Shown here piece by piece: positions 32,916 through 43,108 of a DNA stretch of 64,000 nt; the stretch's first letter is position 1, and every line of letters starts with the position of its first letter. Under the pieces are notes generated by a model. That model saw only the letters and a list, made by a program, of their open reading frames with translations. It had not been told where the DNA came from and made no database searches. Both the position numbers and the translations under genes were made by a program. Source of the DNA: Flavobacterium nitrogenifigens (GTDB taxonomy: Bacteria; Bacteroidota; Bacteroidia; Flavobacteriales; Flavobacteriaceae); assembly GCF_003254565.1 (NCBI RefSeq), contig NZ_QJRI01000181.1, forward strand, positions 62,001 to 126,000, given 5' to 3'.

Positions 32916-34388
32916 TTATTTCCAAGTATAAGTTCCAACTGATCCCGCTTCAAGCGAAGTTGTTACCCATTTTCCGTTAAATTTAATATTGAAAGTTTCT
33001 GTAATAGAACCATCATTTTCAACAATCAATACTTTAGAACCTGAAGGTGTAATAAACGCCACATTTTGCAAACTTCCTCCAGAATTGCTTTCAATTCTAA
33101 CAGACCCCATCGGAACAAATTTTGAAGCATGAGCGATAATATAATAGGCAACATTACGCTGAAAACTATCACTAGAGGTTATGGTTATTGCACCTTTACA
33201 CATTGTACAGCCTCCGTCTGTATGAGGTCCAAAATTTGCATTATTTGCGACATTCCATTCTAAAGCATTTTTACTATAATTTCTCATCGATCCGATAATT
33301 ACATTTCGAAGATGCCATTTTAAATCACCATCAAAACTACCTTCAGAAGAAGTCCATTGTTCTGTAAAATATACATTTTTGGTCGGATAAGAATTATATA
33401 CGTTGGTTAAAGCACTAATGTCTCCTGCATATAAATGAAAAGCCGATCCGTCTACAAAAGGAAATGCATCTGTATCTGCCAAAATTGCTTTTGGATAATT
33501 TGGATTATCGCAATTATGATCATAAGCAATAATTTTCACGTTTAGATTTGCTGTTTTAAAAGCTGGCCCCAAACTATTTTTTATAAAACTTGCCTGATCT
33601 GTTGCAGACATATACATACTTGGATTATTCCCGTCATGTAAAGGTTCGTTTTGAGGAGTTACCGCATCGATTGTAATTCCTTCTGCTTTCATTTGCTGAA
33701 TGTATTTTACAAAATACTTAGCGTAAACATTATAATATTCCGTTTTCAATTTTCCTCCTTTAAAACTAGCAACATCTTTCATCCAGATAGGTGCAGACCA
33801 CGGAGTTGCCAAAATTAAAATCTTCGGATTAATTGCCAGAATTTCTTTTAACATGGCAATTAGATTTTTATCTTTTTCTAAACTAAACTTATCTAGATTT
33901 AAATCTGTTTCTCCAGCCGCAAGATCATTATAAGTAAAAGGCGTTGCATTTAAATCTGAAGCTCCGATACTAATTCTGATATAACTTACTCCAATTGAGT
34001 TTTCTCCATTCCCGAATAATTCTTGCAAAAGAGCAGTTCTTTTTGTTGCATTTAATTGGTTTATAACGTCAACACTTCCTCCTGTTAAGGTATATCCGAA
34101 ACCATCAATGGTCTGATATTTTTGAGTAGCATTCACTTCGATATTAGCATAGGCATTTGCTGTTGTGCCAAATCCTAAAGTCCCAGATTGTTTTGCCAAT
34201 AAAACACTCTGATTGCCTTTTGTCAACCAGAAATCAACATCATTTTTTACCACTACCGGCGGATTTACAACGGGTGGATTTACGGGTGGATTTTCTACAG
34301 GATCACTTGAAGAAGAGCATTTTACCTGAGCTATTACGGCTGCCATGAAGAAAAATGCTTTTATAGTATTTTTTAAATTAAATTTCAT
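32916..34388 (-). CDS. GH30 glucanase lipoprotein (type A)
   Basis: 490 residues. Lipobox VKCSSS, followed by a Pro/Val-rich linker (VNPPVVNPPVV). The GH30 barrel has acid/base Glu in TPQNEPLHDGN and nucleophile Glu in YFTEQWTSSEG. The C-terminal beta domain has LIVENDGSITETFNIKF. Very similar in layout to the GH30 at 29367, so the two probably arose by duplication, with the phosphatase-fold and GH16 genes between them. The long linker suggests surface display. Predicted beta-1,6-glucanase. Confidence 0.92.
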   Translation of the reverse strand: MKFNLKNTIKAFFFMAAVIAQVKCSSSSDPVENPPVNPPVVNPPVVVKNDVDFWLTKGNQSVLLAKQSGTLGFGTTANAYANIEVNATQKYQTIDGFGYTLTGGSVDVINQLNATKRTALLQELFGNGENSIGVSYIRISIGASDLNATPFTYNDLAAGETDLNLDKFSLEKDKNLIAMLKEILAINPKILILATPWSAPIWMKDVASFKGGKLKTEYYNVYAKYFVKYIQQMKAEGITIDAVTPQNEPLHDGNNPSMYMSATDQASFIKNSLGPAFKTANLNVKIIAYDHNCDNPNYPKAILADTDAFPFVDGSAFHLYAGDISALTNVYNSYPTKNVYFTEQWTSSEGSFDGDLKWHLRNVIIGSMRNYSKNALEWNVANNANFGPHTDGGCTMCKGAITITSSDSFQRNVAYYIIAHASKFVPMGSVRIESNSGGSLQNVAFITPSGSKVLIVENDGSITETFNIKFNGKWVTTSLEAGSVGTYTWK

Positions 34389-34417
34389 TTTTTGTGTTTT
34401 TTTAGTTAGCTTGACAA

Positions 34418-35869
34418 TTAGTATACAATAGTCTGTATAGCATGTGCCGGAATAGTAATTGTCGTTCTTCCTGTTTGATTTTCTAAAGAATAAAGAACCT
34501 CTTTTTCAGATTGATTCATTACAATCGTAATCAATTGTCCGTCAGAATTTTTAAACGAAGTACTTAATAAAGATTTATCACTTGTGGTTTCAAGTACTCT
34601 TTTTGCATTTGGTCTAATAAATTTTGAAAAATGTCCTATATAATAATACATTGGAGTATAAATCAATTCATCTTTTGTTGTATCGGCATGGATTGGCGCA
34701 AAACAGAAATTACCAACGTGATTTGGCCCCCCGTTCTGGTCTAAAAGAATATTCCAGTCTGTCCAACCAACTGTTCCGTTATTAAAATCATGAATCATAT
34801 TGATTCCGTAACGTTCTGCATTTCCCCAAAACTGATATTTTGAAGCATCAAATTTTTCGATACAGCCTTCTGTAAAAAGAAGATTTTTATTTGGAAACGC
34901 TTCATGAACTTTTGCTACAGACTCGAATTGAGGCGGGCCTCCGTTCCAGGTTTCGTACCAATGAAATCCAATTCCCCAAGCATATTTAGAAACTTCAGGA
35001 TCCGAGAAAACAAGATTGGCTCTTTTGGTTAGCATGTCTCCGCGATTATGATCCCAGATAATAACATTTTTTGCCCCTAATCCTTCTTTTTCTAAAGTTG
35101 GTCCAAGATGATTTTTAAGAAAGTCTCTTTCTGCTTCTGGAGTATAGATACAAGATTCCCAGCTTTGTTTGGCCATTGGTTCGTTCTGAACTGTAAGTCC
35201 CCAGATTGGAATTCCTTCTTTTTCGTATTCTTTTATGAATTTGGTGTAATACAATGCCCAAGCTGGAGCAAATTCAGGCAATAAAACGCCGCCGTGCAAA
35301 ATATCATTATTGTCTTTCATGAAAGCTGGGGGACTCCATGGGCTAACAAATAAGGTTAGTTTTCCGCCGGCTGTTTCAATTGCTTTTTTGATTAAAGGAA
35401 TTCTATATTTTCGATCGTGGTCAATATTAAAAGTCTTTAACTCTTTATCTCCTTCAGAAATATAAGTATAACTATCACTGCTGAAATCACAGCTGTGAAT
35501 GTTTGTTCTTGCCAAAGTATATCCAATACCTTTATTTTTATCGTAATAAGCATTTAAGAATTCCTGCTGTTTTTTTGGCGATAATTTGGCAAAAACTTCA
35601 GCGCTTGCATCTGTAATTGCACCTCCGATTCCGAGAAAGGTTTGGTCTGTCTTTTCAGGATTTACAGTAATAGATACTGTTGTGTTTTTTTGTTGTTTAG
35701 TGTTGTTTTTTGAAATTAAATCATTTGATAATGACAATTTCAAATTGGTGTTTTCGGCAGTAGTATAAACCTTTATTTTATTATTTTTCTGGGCTGTTAT
35801 TTTTGAGGTAAAACAGCTTAATTGCATTAAGATAAAAGCTGATAAAAATATTTGAGAGGTAACTTTCAT
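34418..35869 (-). CDS. GH30 glucanase (type B), probable lipoprotein
   Basis: 483 residues. N-terminus LMQLSCFTSK offers a possible lipobox (LSC). The GH30 barrel has acid/base Glu in LTVQNEPMAKQSWESC and nucleophile Glu in LLFTEGCIEKFDASKYQFWGNAERYG (the FTEGCI part). The beta domain ends TITIPAHAIQTIVY. The DAxAEVF and QFWGNAE segments are shared with the next gene at 35961 and absent from type A, so this is a second GH30 subtype in the locus. It starts about 90 bp after the stop codon of that gene. Confidence 0.92.
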   Translation of the reverse strand: MKVTSQIFLSAFILMQLSCFTSKITAQKNNKIKVYTTAENTNLKLSLSNDLISKNNTKQQKNTTVSITVNPEKTDQTFLGIGGAITDASAEVFAKLSPKKQQEFLNAYYDKNKGIGYTLARTNIHSCDFSSDSYTYISEGDKELKTFNIDHDRKYRIPLIKKAIETAGGKLTLFVSPWSPPAFMKDNNDILHGGVLLPEFAPAWALYYTKFIKEYEKEGIPIWGLTVQNEPMAKQSWESCIYTPEAERDFLKNHLGPTLEKEGLGAKNVIIWDHNRGDMLTKRANLVFSDPEVSKYAWGIGFHWYETWNGGPPQFESVAKVHEAFPNKNLLFTEGCIEKFDASKYQFWGNAERYGINMIHDFNNGTVGWTDWNILLDQNGGPNHVGNFCFAPIHADTTKDELIYTPMYYYIGHFSKFIRPNAKRVLETTSDKSLLSTSFKNSDGQLITIVMNQSEKEVLYSLENQTGRTTITIPAHAIQTIVY

Positions 35870-35960
35870 ATTGCTTAAATAATCGTTTTAAAATTAAAAG
35901 CAAGAGAAGACTAAAATGGATGATTCAAATTAGTCCTCTTCATTACTTTACTGCAAAATA

Positions 35961-37415
35961 TTAATAAACAAGTGTTTGTATAGCGTGTGGCGGAATTTTT
36001 ACTTCTGCCTTTTTATCCCCAATAATCAAATTGTAGGTAAGATCATTTGCTGATTGGTTCATGACAATAGTTGCCATAGTTCCGTCAGCATTTAAAAATG
36101 ATGTGCTCAATAAAGCGCTTTTGCTTACTGCTGTACTCACACGAACAGCATTTAAGCGAATGAACTTTGAAAAGTGTCCGATGTAATAGTACGATGGTGT
36201 GTAGATTAATTCTCCTGTTGTTGTATCTGCATGAATTGGTGCAAAACAGAAATTTCCAACATGATTTGGTCCTCCAAACTGGTCTAAAAGAATATTCCAA
36301 TCTGTCCAAGCAACCGTTCCGTTATTAAAATCATGAATCATGTTCATTCCATAACGTTCTGCATTACCCCAGAATTGGTATTTTGATGCGTCAAATTTTT
36401 CGATACATCCTTCTATAAACATTAGTTTTTTATCTGGATAAGCTTCATTTACTTTTCCAACATTATCAAACATTGGCGCTCCGCCAGACCAAGTTTCGTA
36501 CCAATGAAATCCCATTCCCCAAACATATTTTGATGCTTCAGGATCTGAGTAAATTACATTAGCACGATAATTCATCAAATCACGATTATGATCCCAAACA
36601 ATGATTTTTTTATCTCCAAGATTTTCTTTTTTCAAAGTTGGCCCAAGATAATTTTTGATAAAATCTCTTTCTGCTTCAGCTGTATAAATACAAGATTCCC
36701 AAGTCTGAACCGCCATTGGCTCATTTTGCGTAGAAGTTCCCCAGATCGGAATACCTTCTTTTTCGTAGGCTTTAATAAACTTTACATAGAAATTTGCCCA
36801 TGTCTGATAGTATTCTGGAAGTAAAGTGCCCCCCTTTAATACATTTTTATTGCTTTTCATAAAAGCATTTGGCGACCAAGGCGCAACGTATGTTGTCAAT
36901 TTTCCACCTGCTTTTTGTATAGCTTGTTTTATTAATGGAATACGATATTGTCTATCATGATCAATAGAAAAAGTTTTCAAATCTTTATCGCCTTCTTCGA
37001 TATAAGAATAGCTTCCACTGCTAAAATCAGAACTTTGAATTGTTGTTCTTAGCAAAGAATAGCCTATTCCTTTTTGCTGATCGTAGTAAGCATCTAAGAA
37101 TTCTGCTTGTTTTTCTTTTGAAAGTTTAGCAAATATTTCGGCGCTAGCATCTGTAATAGCTCCTCCAATTCCCATAAAAGTCTGAAACCTTCTGGTTGGC
37201 TGTACAAAAACAGACGTTTCTGTTTCTAATGGTTGTTTTGCGGCAGAAAAAGTTAAATTATCTGTTGTAGTCAATCGTAACTTTGAGTTTTCTGCGGTAG
37301 TATAAACGGTTATTTTTTTGCCGTTGGTTGTAAACTCTTTTTTTGTTTTTGGCTGTTGCGCAAAAGCTGCAGCAGAAAACAAAAGGCATAAAATTTTTAG
37401 GCTATTTTTTTTCAT
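35961..37415 (-). CDS. GH30 glucanase (type B), periplasmic
   Basis: 484 residues. The signal peptide ends AAAFAQQP with no lipobox Cys, so it should be released into the periplasm, unlike the neighbouring copy at 34418. The GH30 barrel has acid/base Glu in TQNEPMAVQTWESC and nucleophile Glu in LMFIEGCIEKF; the position before the nucleophile is Ile where the neighbour has Thr. The C-terminal PPHAIQTLVY matches the neighbour. Clear tandem duplicate. First GH30 after the terminator-like hairpin at 37494. Confidence 0.92.
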   Translation of the reverse strand: MKKNSLKILCLLFSAAAFAQQPKTKKEFTTNGKKITVYTTAENSKLRLTTTDNLTFSAAKQPLETETSVFVQPTRRFQTFMGIGGAITDASAEIFAKLSKEKQAEFLDAYYDQQKGIGYSLLRTTIQSSDFSSGSYSYIEEGDKDLKTFSIDHDRQYRIPLIKQAIQKAGGKLTTYVAPWSPNAFMKSNKNVLKGGTLLPEYYQTWANFYVKFIKAYEKEGIPIWGTSTQNEPMAVQTWESCIYTAEAERDFIKNYLGPTLKKENLGDKKIIVWDHNRDLMNYRANVIYSDPEASKYVWGMGFHWYETWSGGAPMFDNVGKVNEAYPDKKLMFIEGCIEKFDASKYQFWGNAERYGMNMIHDFNNGTVAWTDWNILLDQFGGPNHVGNFCFAPIHADTTTGELIYTPSYYYIGHFSKFIRLNAVRVSTAVSKSALLSTSFLNADGTMATIVMNQSANDLTYNLIIGDKKAEVKIPPHAIQTLVY

Positions 37416-37493
37416 TCGCTTCCAATTATTATTTTTTAAATTGAAGTTTAGAAGAAATCAAAAAATCGAGTTCTACCCATTGAAGGATTTAAA

Positions 37494-37528
37494 AAATAGC
37501 CCATACTCATAATGATTATGGGCTATTT
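37494..37528 (-). terminator. Terminator between SusCD module and GH genes
   Basis: AAATAGCCCATA pairs with TATGGGCTATTT around an 11-nt loop. On the minus strand it is followed by TTTTTTAAA. It may lower transcription into the enzyme genes relative to susCD. Confidence 0.75.
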
Positions 37529-37558
37529 ACAACCAAACTTAAACTTAAACTTAACTTT

Positions 37559-38443
37559 TTATTTTCCTCGGAACTCAATTTTAGTAACTGTGATTCCATC
37601 TTTAGTGAAAGTATTACCACCAGAACGGATAAGTAAATAGATTTTTCCTGTTTCTGTAAATTTAACCACATTCGAAACTGTGCCTGTTTTGTCATTTTTA
37701 ACGCAACCAACTTTAGAAAGCATTCCTGAAAATCCTGCTTTTGCACAACCATCCCAAGTACTTAATCCCATAACTTTGTTGTCTTTGTACTCAACTCCAG
37801 ATTGTGGAACTGATTTACCTGCATAAACTTCAAACCAAGTTTCATCAGAGCCACTAGGAGAAGAAACTTTCATATCTATTGTATACTCTTTATCTTTTAC
37901 AACATCAATTGCTTGGTAGATCCCTTCCTGTGCCCATCCTCCTGGAGAGTGAATAGTTGCACTGCTATTAGCAAATGACCAGAATGCAGCACCTGAAGCA
38001 CTAAGATTTAGAATTGTCCATTTTGCTTGATCCGCAGCAGTTGCAAAAGAACCACCTTGTACTAGATTTCCTTTTAATGGATCTGATGTAGCAACTACAA
38101 CCTCTTGCGATTTAGTAGCTTTACCACCTCCAGCACCAATTGCTGTATGCACAATTGTATATGTTCCAGCATCAGGTAAAGAAATTTCCTCTTCCATTTT
38201 ACCTGCATAAGTACCTGCTCCTATATCCCATAATGATTTTAAAACTCCTTTTGGCTGAGCCACCAATTTATAAGTATTTACTTTTCCTTCAACTGGTGTA
38301 ACTGTAAAAGATGCATCGACATTATCATTGGTTAATCCATTATTCTCAACGGAATCTTCCGGTTGACAGCTAGTTAAACTTAATACTGTCGCCATAAAAA
38401 ACAACGCTAAAAGACCTTGTTTTTTTATTAAATTTATTTTCAT
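37559..38443 (-). CDS. Surface glycan-binding lipoprotein (SGBP-like)
   Basis: 294 residues. Lipobox LTSCQPE. Residues of about 40-115 form a PKD-like beta sandwich (TVTPVEGKVNTYKLVAQ, GTYTIVHTAIGAGG). The last 165 residues form a second beta sandwich of carbohydrate-binding look, rich in exposed Trp (AAFWSFANSS, GGWAQEGIYQAI, LSTWDGCAKAGF). No catalytic motif. Position right after susD is where Bacteroidota place SusE/F-type or SGBP-B proteins that capture glycan at the surface. Specific glycan not known. Confidence 0.8.
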   Translation of the reverse strand: MKINLIKKQGLLALFFMATVLSLTSCQPEDSVENNGLTNDNVDASFTVTPVEGKVNTYKLVAQPKGVLKSLWDIGAGTYAGKMEEEISLPDAGTYTIVHTAIGAGGGKATKSQEVVVATSDPLKGNLVQGGSFATAADQAKWTILNLSASGAAFWSFANSSATIHSPGGWAQEGIYQAIDVVKDKEYTIDMKVSSPSGSDETWFEVYAGKSVPQSGVEYKDNKVMGLSTWDGCAKAGFSGMLSKVGCVKNDKTGTVSNVVKFTETGKIYLLIRSGGNTFTKDGITVTKIEFRGK

Positions 38444-38462
38444 ATGATATTGTATTAACTAA

Positions 38463-39971
38463 TTAGTAATTAGGATTTTGAACTAACTGAGTATTCTCTA
38501 AGTCCTTTTGTGGAATAGGCCAAACCTCATTTTTACCAGCAACGAACCCACTAGAAGCAAGAACAGTTGCCGCTTTTCCAGTTCTAACTAAGTCGAACCA
38601 ACGGTGTCCTTCACCAGCCAATTCTAACCTTCTTTCGTTGGCAATTGCATCTAATGATACTGGTACAGAAGCCAATCCAACTCTAGCACGTACAGCATCT
38701 AATAAAGCTTGCGCTCTAGCGCCAGTTCCTCCTAATGCTTCTGCTTCCATTAAGTAAGTATCTGCTAGACGAATTGCATAAGTATCTTGTTTGTAATTTA
38801 AGGCTGTTGCTCCACCACTTGTAGATGTATCAGAGTTTAAAGGCATAAATTTCTTTAAGAAATATCCTGTATCCTGATCGCCAGGTGCATACTTTGCTTT
38901 ATCTGCTGCAACAAGAGCACGCAGATCAAAAATTGTAGATTCGAAACGTGGATCTCCTTTTAAGGCATCGTATAAACTTTGAGTTACCGGGTTAAAACTC
39001 CATCCTGAGATATAATCTGCTAATGTTAGATCTTTTCTTTCGTATCCTCTTGGACCAACCATTATATTTACAGAGTTTCCTTCGTCAGCTCCACCGCCCC
39101 AGAATCCCCAATCTGCATTACTTTTATCTGTATGCATGATTTCGATAATAGCTTCTGAGTTAAATTTGTTACTGATTACCCACAAATCTGAAAATTTAGT
39201 CAGCAATTTGTAACCATACATACTAGTTCCGCCTGGCGTACCATTTACATCTGCAAATTCAGCAGCTGCTAATGAATTTTTACCTTCATACAAATAAACT
39301 TTACCTAATAGTGCCTGTACTGCCCCTTTTGAAAGACGACCTCCTTCTGTTGGAACATCAATTTTATTAGGAAGCACAGCTTTTGCTTCTATTAAATCTT
39401 TCTCTATTTGCGCATAAATCGCATCTGGACTAACTTGAGTAACTTTATATCCTTCAGCTGGCGAAATTGGTGTAAGGATCAATGGCAAATTTTTAAATGT
39501 TCTTACCAATTCAAAATAGAAATATCCTCTCAACGCTTTTGCTTCTGCTCCAAAACGTACTTTTTTAGCATCAGACATATCTACATCCGGTAATTTTGCC
39601 AATAAAATATTTGCTCTAGCAATTCCTTGAAAAAAATCACCCCAATAACTTCTTGGCATATTTATTTTATCCAATTTATAGTTATCAAAAGCGTGTATAC
39701 CAGCACCATCTCCAGGTCCACCACCTCCAGCATAGAAATCATCTGATCCAGCATTTAGCATCGTGATCATATTTTCAAAACCTTTAGATTGTTTACCCAT
39801 AATATCATAAACAGCAACCAGGGCAGAAAATGCTTCTGATTCATCTTTATAATAATTATCTACTAACGGAAGCCCTTTTGGCTCCACTGTTAAAAAATCT
39901 TCACCACAAGAAGAGCCTAGAAGTAACAATCCAGCGGCAATGAATGAATATCTTATACTTTTAATTTTCAT
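38463..39971 (-). CDS. SusD/RagB family glycan-binding lipoprotein
   Basis: 502 residues. Lipobox GSSCGEDFLTVEPKG, where the DFL motif is standard for SusD. TPR-type helices (YFYFELVRTFKNLPL, ALLGKVYLYEGKNSLA) and the C-terminal RRLELAGEGHRWFDLVRTGKA and NEVWPIPQKDLE blocks are diagnostic. It forms the lid on the SusC barrel and captures oligosaccharides. It starts 11 bp after the susC stop codon. Confidence 0.97.
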   Translation of the reverse strand: MKIKSIRYSFIAAGLLLLGSSCGEDFLTVEPKGLPLVDNYYKDESEAFSALVAVYDIMGKQSKGFENMITMLNAGSDDFYAGGGGPGDGAGIHAFDNYKLDKINMPRSYWGDFFQGIARANILLAKLPDVDMSDAKKVRFGAEAKALRGYFYFELVRTFKNLPLILTPISPAEGYKVTQVSPDAIYAQIEKDLIEAKAVLPNKIDVPTEGGRLSKGAVQALLGKVYLYEGKNSLAAAEFADVNGTPGGTSMYGYKLLTKFSDLWVISNKFNSEAIIEIMHTDKSNADWGFWGGGADEGNSVNIMVGPRGYERKDLTLADYISGWSFNPVTQSLYDALKGDPRFESTIFDLRALVAADKAKYAPGDQDTGYFLKKFMPLNSDTSTSGGATALNYKQDTYAIRLADTYLMEAEALGGTGARAQALLDAVRARVGLASVPVSLDAIANERRLELAGEGHRWFDLVRTGKAATVLASSGFVAGKNEVWPIPQKDLENTQLVQNPNY

Positions 39972-39982
39972 GATTCTTAATT

Positions 39983-42900
39983 TTAAAATTGTAAATTAAC
40001 CCCTACCATTATAGTTCTTGCTTGTGGATAATATCCTTTATCAATACCAAAAACTCCTCCTCCAATCTCAGGATCATATCCAGAGTATTTTGTAAATGTT
40101 AATAAATTTTCTCCAGTCAAATAAAGTCTTGTTTTTGAAAGACCTGCTTTTGAAACAACATCATTTGGAAGGTTATAACCAATTTGAACCGTTTTAATTC
40201 TCCAATAGTCTCCATCTTCTAAATAGAAATCTGAAGGATTTGAGAAGTTCTTATTGTTATCAACCGTTGATAAAATTGGATATGAATTTGTTGATCCTTC
40301 ACCTGTCCAACGACCTAAAGCTGAAGTTTGGTAGTTAGCATCTGTAATATCTAGACGACGTAATCCTTGGAAAATTTTGTTTCCAATTGCTCCTTGAGTA
40401 AAGATTAACAAATCAAAGTTCTTATAATCTAAATTAATTGTGAAACCGTATGTATATTTTGGAAGTGGGCTTCCGATGAAAGTTTTATCATCATCTGAAA
40501 TTTTTCCATCTCCATTAAGATCTTGCCATCTGAAATCTCCTGGTCTTGCACCTGGCTGAATTAAACCGCCTGAAGCATTTGTGTAAGCATTAATTTCTGC
40601 TTGATTTTGAAAAATTCCTTGTGTCTTATATCCATAAAAAGAGTTATAAGTTTGTCCTACTTGAGTTCTTGTTACTGCACCCATATTTTGGAAAGTAGCA
40701 TCTCCAGAAATGAACTGGATATCTTTTCCTAAATTTGTTACCTCGTTTTCTAAATAAGAAATATTTCCGCTAATGCTAAAACCAACTTTTCCAATTTTTT
40801 TACGGTAAGAAAGCTCTAAGTCAATCCCTTTATTTTCCATATCAGCAATATTTGCAGAAGGTCTACCGGTACTACCAACGTGACCAGGTAAATCAATATC
40901 TTGCAAAATACCTTTAGACTTTTTAACATAAAAATCTGTTGTTAATGATAAGTCATTAAAGAACGTGATATCAAAAGCAACGTTTGCCTGGCTAGTTTCT
41001 TCCCATTTCAAATCTGGATTCGCAGGTGCATTAGGGCTATTACCCACAACTACTGAACCTTGATCTCCAATAGTATAATTTCTTCCTGAACCGATAGTTG
41101 CTAAATATTTAAAATCTCCAATTGCATCACTACCTGTAATTCCATATCCTCCTCTAAACTTTAATTGAGTTACAACCTTGTTTTCTGGCCAGAAACTTTC
41201 TTTAGTTGGCACCCATCCTAATGAGAATGAAGGGAAAGTTCCATATTTGTAATTTTGACCAAAACGAGAAGAACCGTCACGACGTACAATACCAGTAAAT
41301 AAGTATTTCTCTTTGTAATCATAATTAGCTCTCGCAAATAATGAAGTAACTTTATGCTCATAACCATTATAAGCAGAAGCAGTAATATTGTCTTGTGGAT
41401 GATCATTCGGGAAAGTAGCATCATCAAAATTAGTATAAGGAATATTAAAATAAGTCACTGTAGATCCAGATGTGATGTTATCTACATAAGCACCTTGTCC
41501 TACTAAAACTGAAAAGTTGTGATCTTCAATTTGTTTTGCGTATGAAATAGTATTTTCGATATTCCATCCAAAACCTCTATTTGAACTTCTGCTCAAATTA
41601 TTCTTTGAATTAATGGTAGAAGAGTTAAAGTAAAATACTGGAGTAAAACTTTCTGATCCCCAATATGCCAATTTACCACCTAAAGTACTTCTAATTTTTA
41701 AGCCTTTAATTGCTTCTAACTCTAAATAAGCATTTCCAACAAAATTATCAGCCCAATTGTAGTTTCCTAATCTAGTTTGAATGTAAGCTAGTGGATTACT
41801 CATCTCCTGAGTTACTACCTGAGAAATTCCATAAGGATTTCCGTTTGCATCTCTTAAAATACCAGCCTGATTGCTGTATGGGGGATTATTAGCCACAGTT
41901 GGATCAGTTACAACTGCTGGAGTAATAGGATCCAAATTGATAGCAGAACTTAATGGCCCACCATATTCATTATTTGTATTTCCAATACCTACTGTTTTTT
42001 CGTGAGAGTAACCTAAAGTTTGACCAAAAGTTAATCCTTTTACAATTTTGTGTGTTGAGTTTAAACGGATGTTTTTTCTATTGTAGTTAGAAATTGGAGT
42101 AGCTACAATACCTTCTTGATCTAATAAACCAAAAGAAACATAGAAAGTAGAGACATCATTTCCTCCTGATAAACTTAATTCATGACCGGTTCTTTGAGCG
42201 TTATCATTGAAGATTGTTTTTTGCCAATCTGTTCCTGCTCCATAAGAAGAAACGTTTTTGTACGGAAGATCGTAAGGTTTAGAAGTATCTGTATAACCAT
42301 TTGCATATCTTTCATTCATTATAGTTGCATACTCAGTAGCATTTAACAAATCAAGTTTTCTCGCTGCTGCAGAAAATCCAGTGTAACCATTATAATTTAC
42401 ACTCATTTTTCCAGATTTACCTTTTTTAGTTGTGATAAGGATTACCCCCGCCGCCGCTCGAGCACCATAAATAGCTTGAGACGCTGCGTCTTTTAAAACC
42501 TCCATAGAAGCAATATCAGATTGATTCAAATAACCAATTCCTCCTGAATCTACAATTACACCGTCAACTACCCATAAAGGTTCGTTGTTACCAAAAGAAG
42601 TAATACCCCTTACTCGTATTGTAGAAGCAGACCCTGGTTGCCCTGCATTTGCTGCTATAGTAACCCCAGAAACCCTACCTTGAAGAGATTGTTCAACTCT
42701 TGTTATTGGTAAATCTTCTAAATCTGATGCTTTCACACTAGAAATTGCTCCAGTTACAACCGATTTCTTTTGAGTACCATATCCAACAACGACAACCTCA
42801 TTTAAAGATTGTGATTCTGGTTTTAATTGAATTGAAATTTTTGTTCTTCCATTTACAGCTTCAGTTACAGTGCTATAACCAATAAATGTAATTGTTAATG

Positions 42901-43108
42901 TTCCGTTTGACGGTACTTGCATTTGAAATTTTCCGTCAAAGTCTGACGCTGTCGATTTCGTAGTACCTTTTAATAAAACTGTTGCGCCTGGAACAGGCAA
43001 ACCATTTTCATCATTAATTATTCCATTTACTGTGACATCCTGAGCCACAGCTATAACCGAGAATAATAAAGATGAAATACAAAAAACAAGTAGTTTTGTT
43101 AATTTCAT
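39983..43108 (-). CDS. SusC/RagA family TonB-linked outer-membrane transporter
   Basis: 1041 residues. The signal peptide ends AVAQDV. A CarboxypepD-reg-like domain follows at about residues 24-100 (GLPVPGATVLLKGTTKSTASDFDG), then a TonB-box-like region with VVVGYGTQKK, a plug domain (AGQPGSASTIRVRGITSFG) and a large barrel ending with the aromatic strand MVGVNLQF. It imports oligosaccharides bound by the SusD partner. The leader upstream is long and AT-rich, and a decayed copy of the leader plus N-terminus lies at 43861-44446. Confidence 0.97.
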   Translation of the reverse strand: MKLTKLLVFCISSLLFSVIAVAQDVTVNGIINDENGLPVPGATVLLKGTTKSTASDFDGKFQMQVPSNGTLTITFIGYSTVTEAVNGRTKISIQLKPESQSLNEVVVVGYGTQKKSVVTGAISSVKASDLEDLPITRVEQSLQGRVSGVTIAANAGQPGSASTIRVRGITSFGNNEPLWVVDGVIVDSGGIGYLNQSDIASMEVLKDAASQAIYGARAAAGVILITTKKGKSGKMSVNYNGYTGFSAAARKLDLLNATEYATIMNERYANGYTDTSKPYDLPYKNVSSYGAGTDWQKTIFNDNAQRTGHELSLSGGNDVSTFYVSFGLLDQEGIVATPISNYNRKNIRLNSTHKIVKGLTFGQTLGYSHEKTVGIGNTNNEYGGPLSSAINLDPITPAVVTDPTVANNPPYSNQAGILRDANGNPYGISQVVTQEMSNPLAYIQTRLGNYNWADNFVGNAYLELEAIKGLKIRSTLGGKLAYWGSESFTPVFYFNSSTINSKNNLSRSSNRGFGWNIENTISYAKQIEDHNFSVLVGQGAYVDNITSGSTVTYFNIPYTNFDDATFPNDHPQDNITASAYNGYEHKVTSLFARANYDYKEKYLFTGIVRRDGSSRFGQNYKYGTFPSFSLGWVPTKESFWPENKVVTQLKFRGGYGITGSDAIGDFKYLATIGSGRNYTIGDQGSVVVGNSPNAPANPDLKWEETSQANVAFDITFFNDLSLTTDFYVKKSKGILQDIDLPGHVGSTGRPSANIADMENKGIDLELSYRKKIGKVGFSISGNISYLENEVTNLGKDIQFISGDATFQNMGAVTRTQVGQTYNSFYGYKTQGIFQNQAEINAYTNASGGLIQPGARPGDFRWQDLNGDGKISDDDKTFIGSPLPKYTYGFTINLDYKNFDLLIFTQGAIGNKIFQGLRRLDITDANYQTSALGRWTGEGSTNSYPILSTVDNNKNFSNPSDFYLEDGDYWRIKTVQIGYNLPNDVVSKAGLSKTRLYLTGENLLTFTKYSGYDPEIGGGVFGIDKGYYPQARTIMVGVNLQF

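Noticed and set aside
27124..37415. Glycoside hydrolases as type IX secretion cargo
   Set aside because: None has a recognisable C-terminal type IX sorting domain; they carry lipoboxes or ordinary signal peptides.
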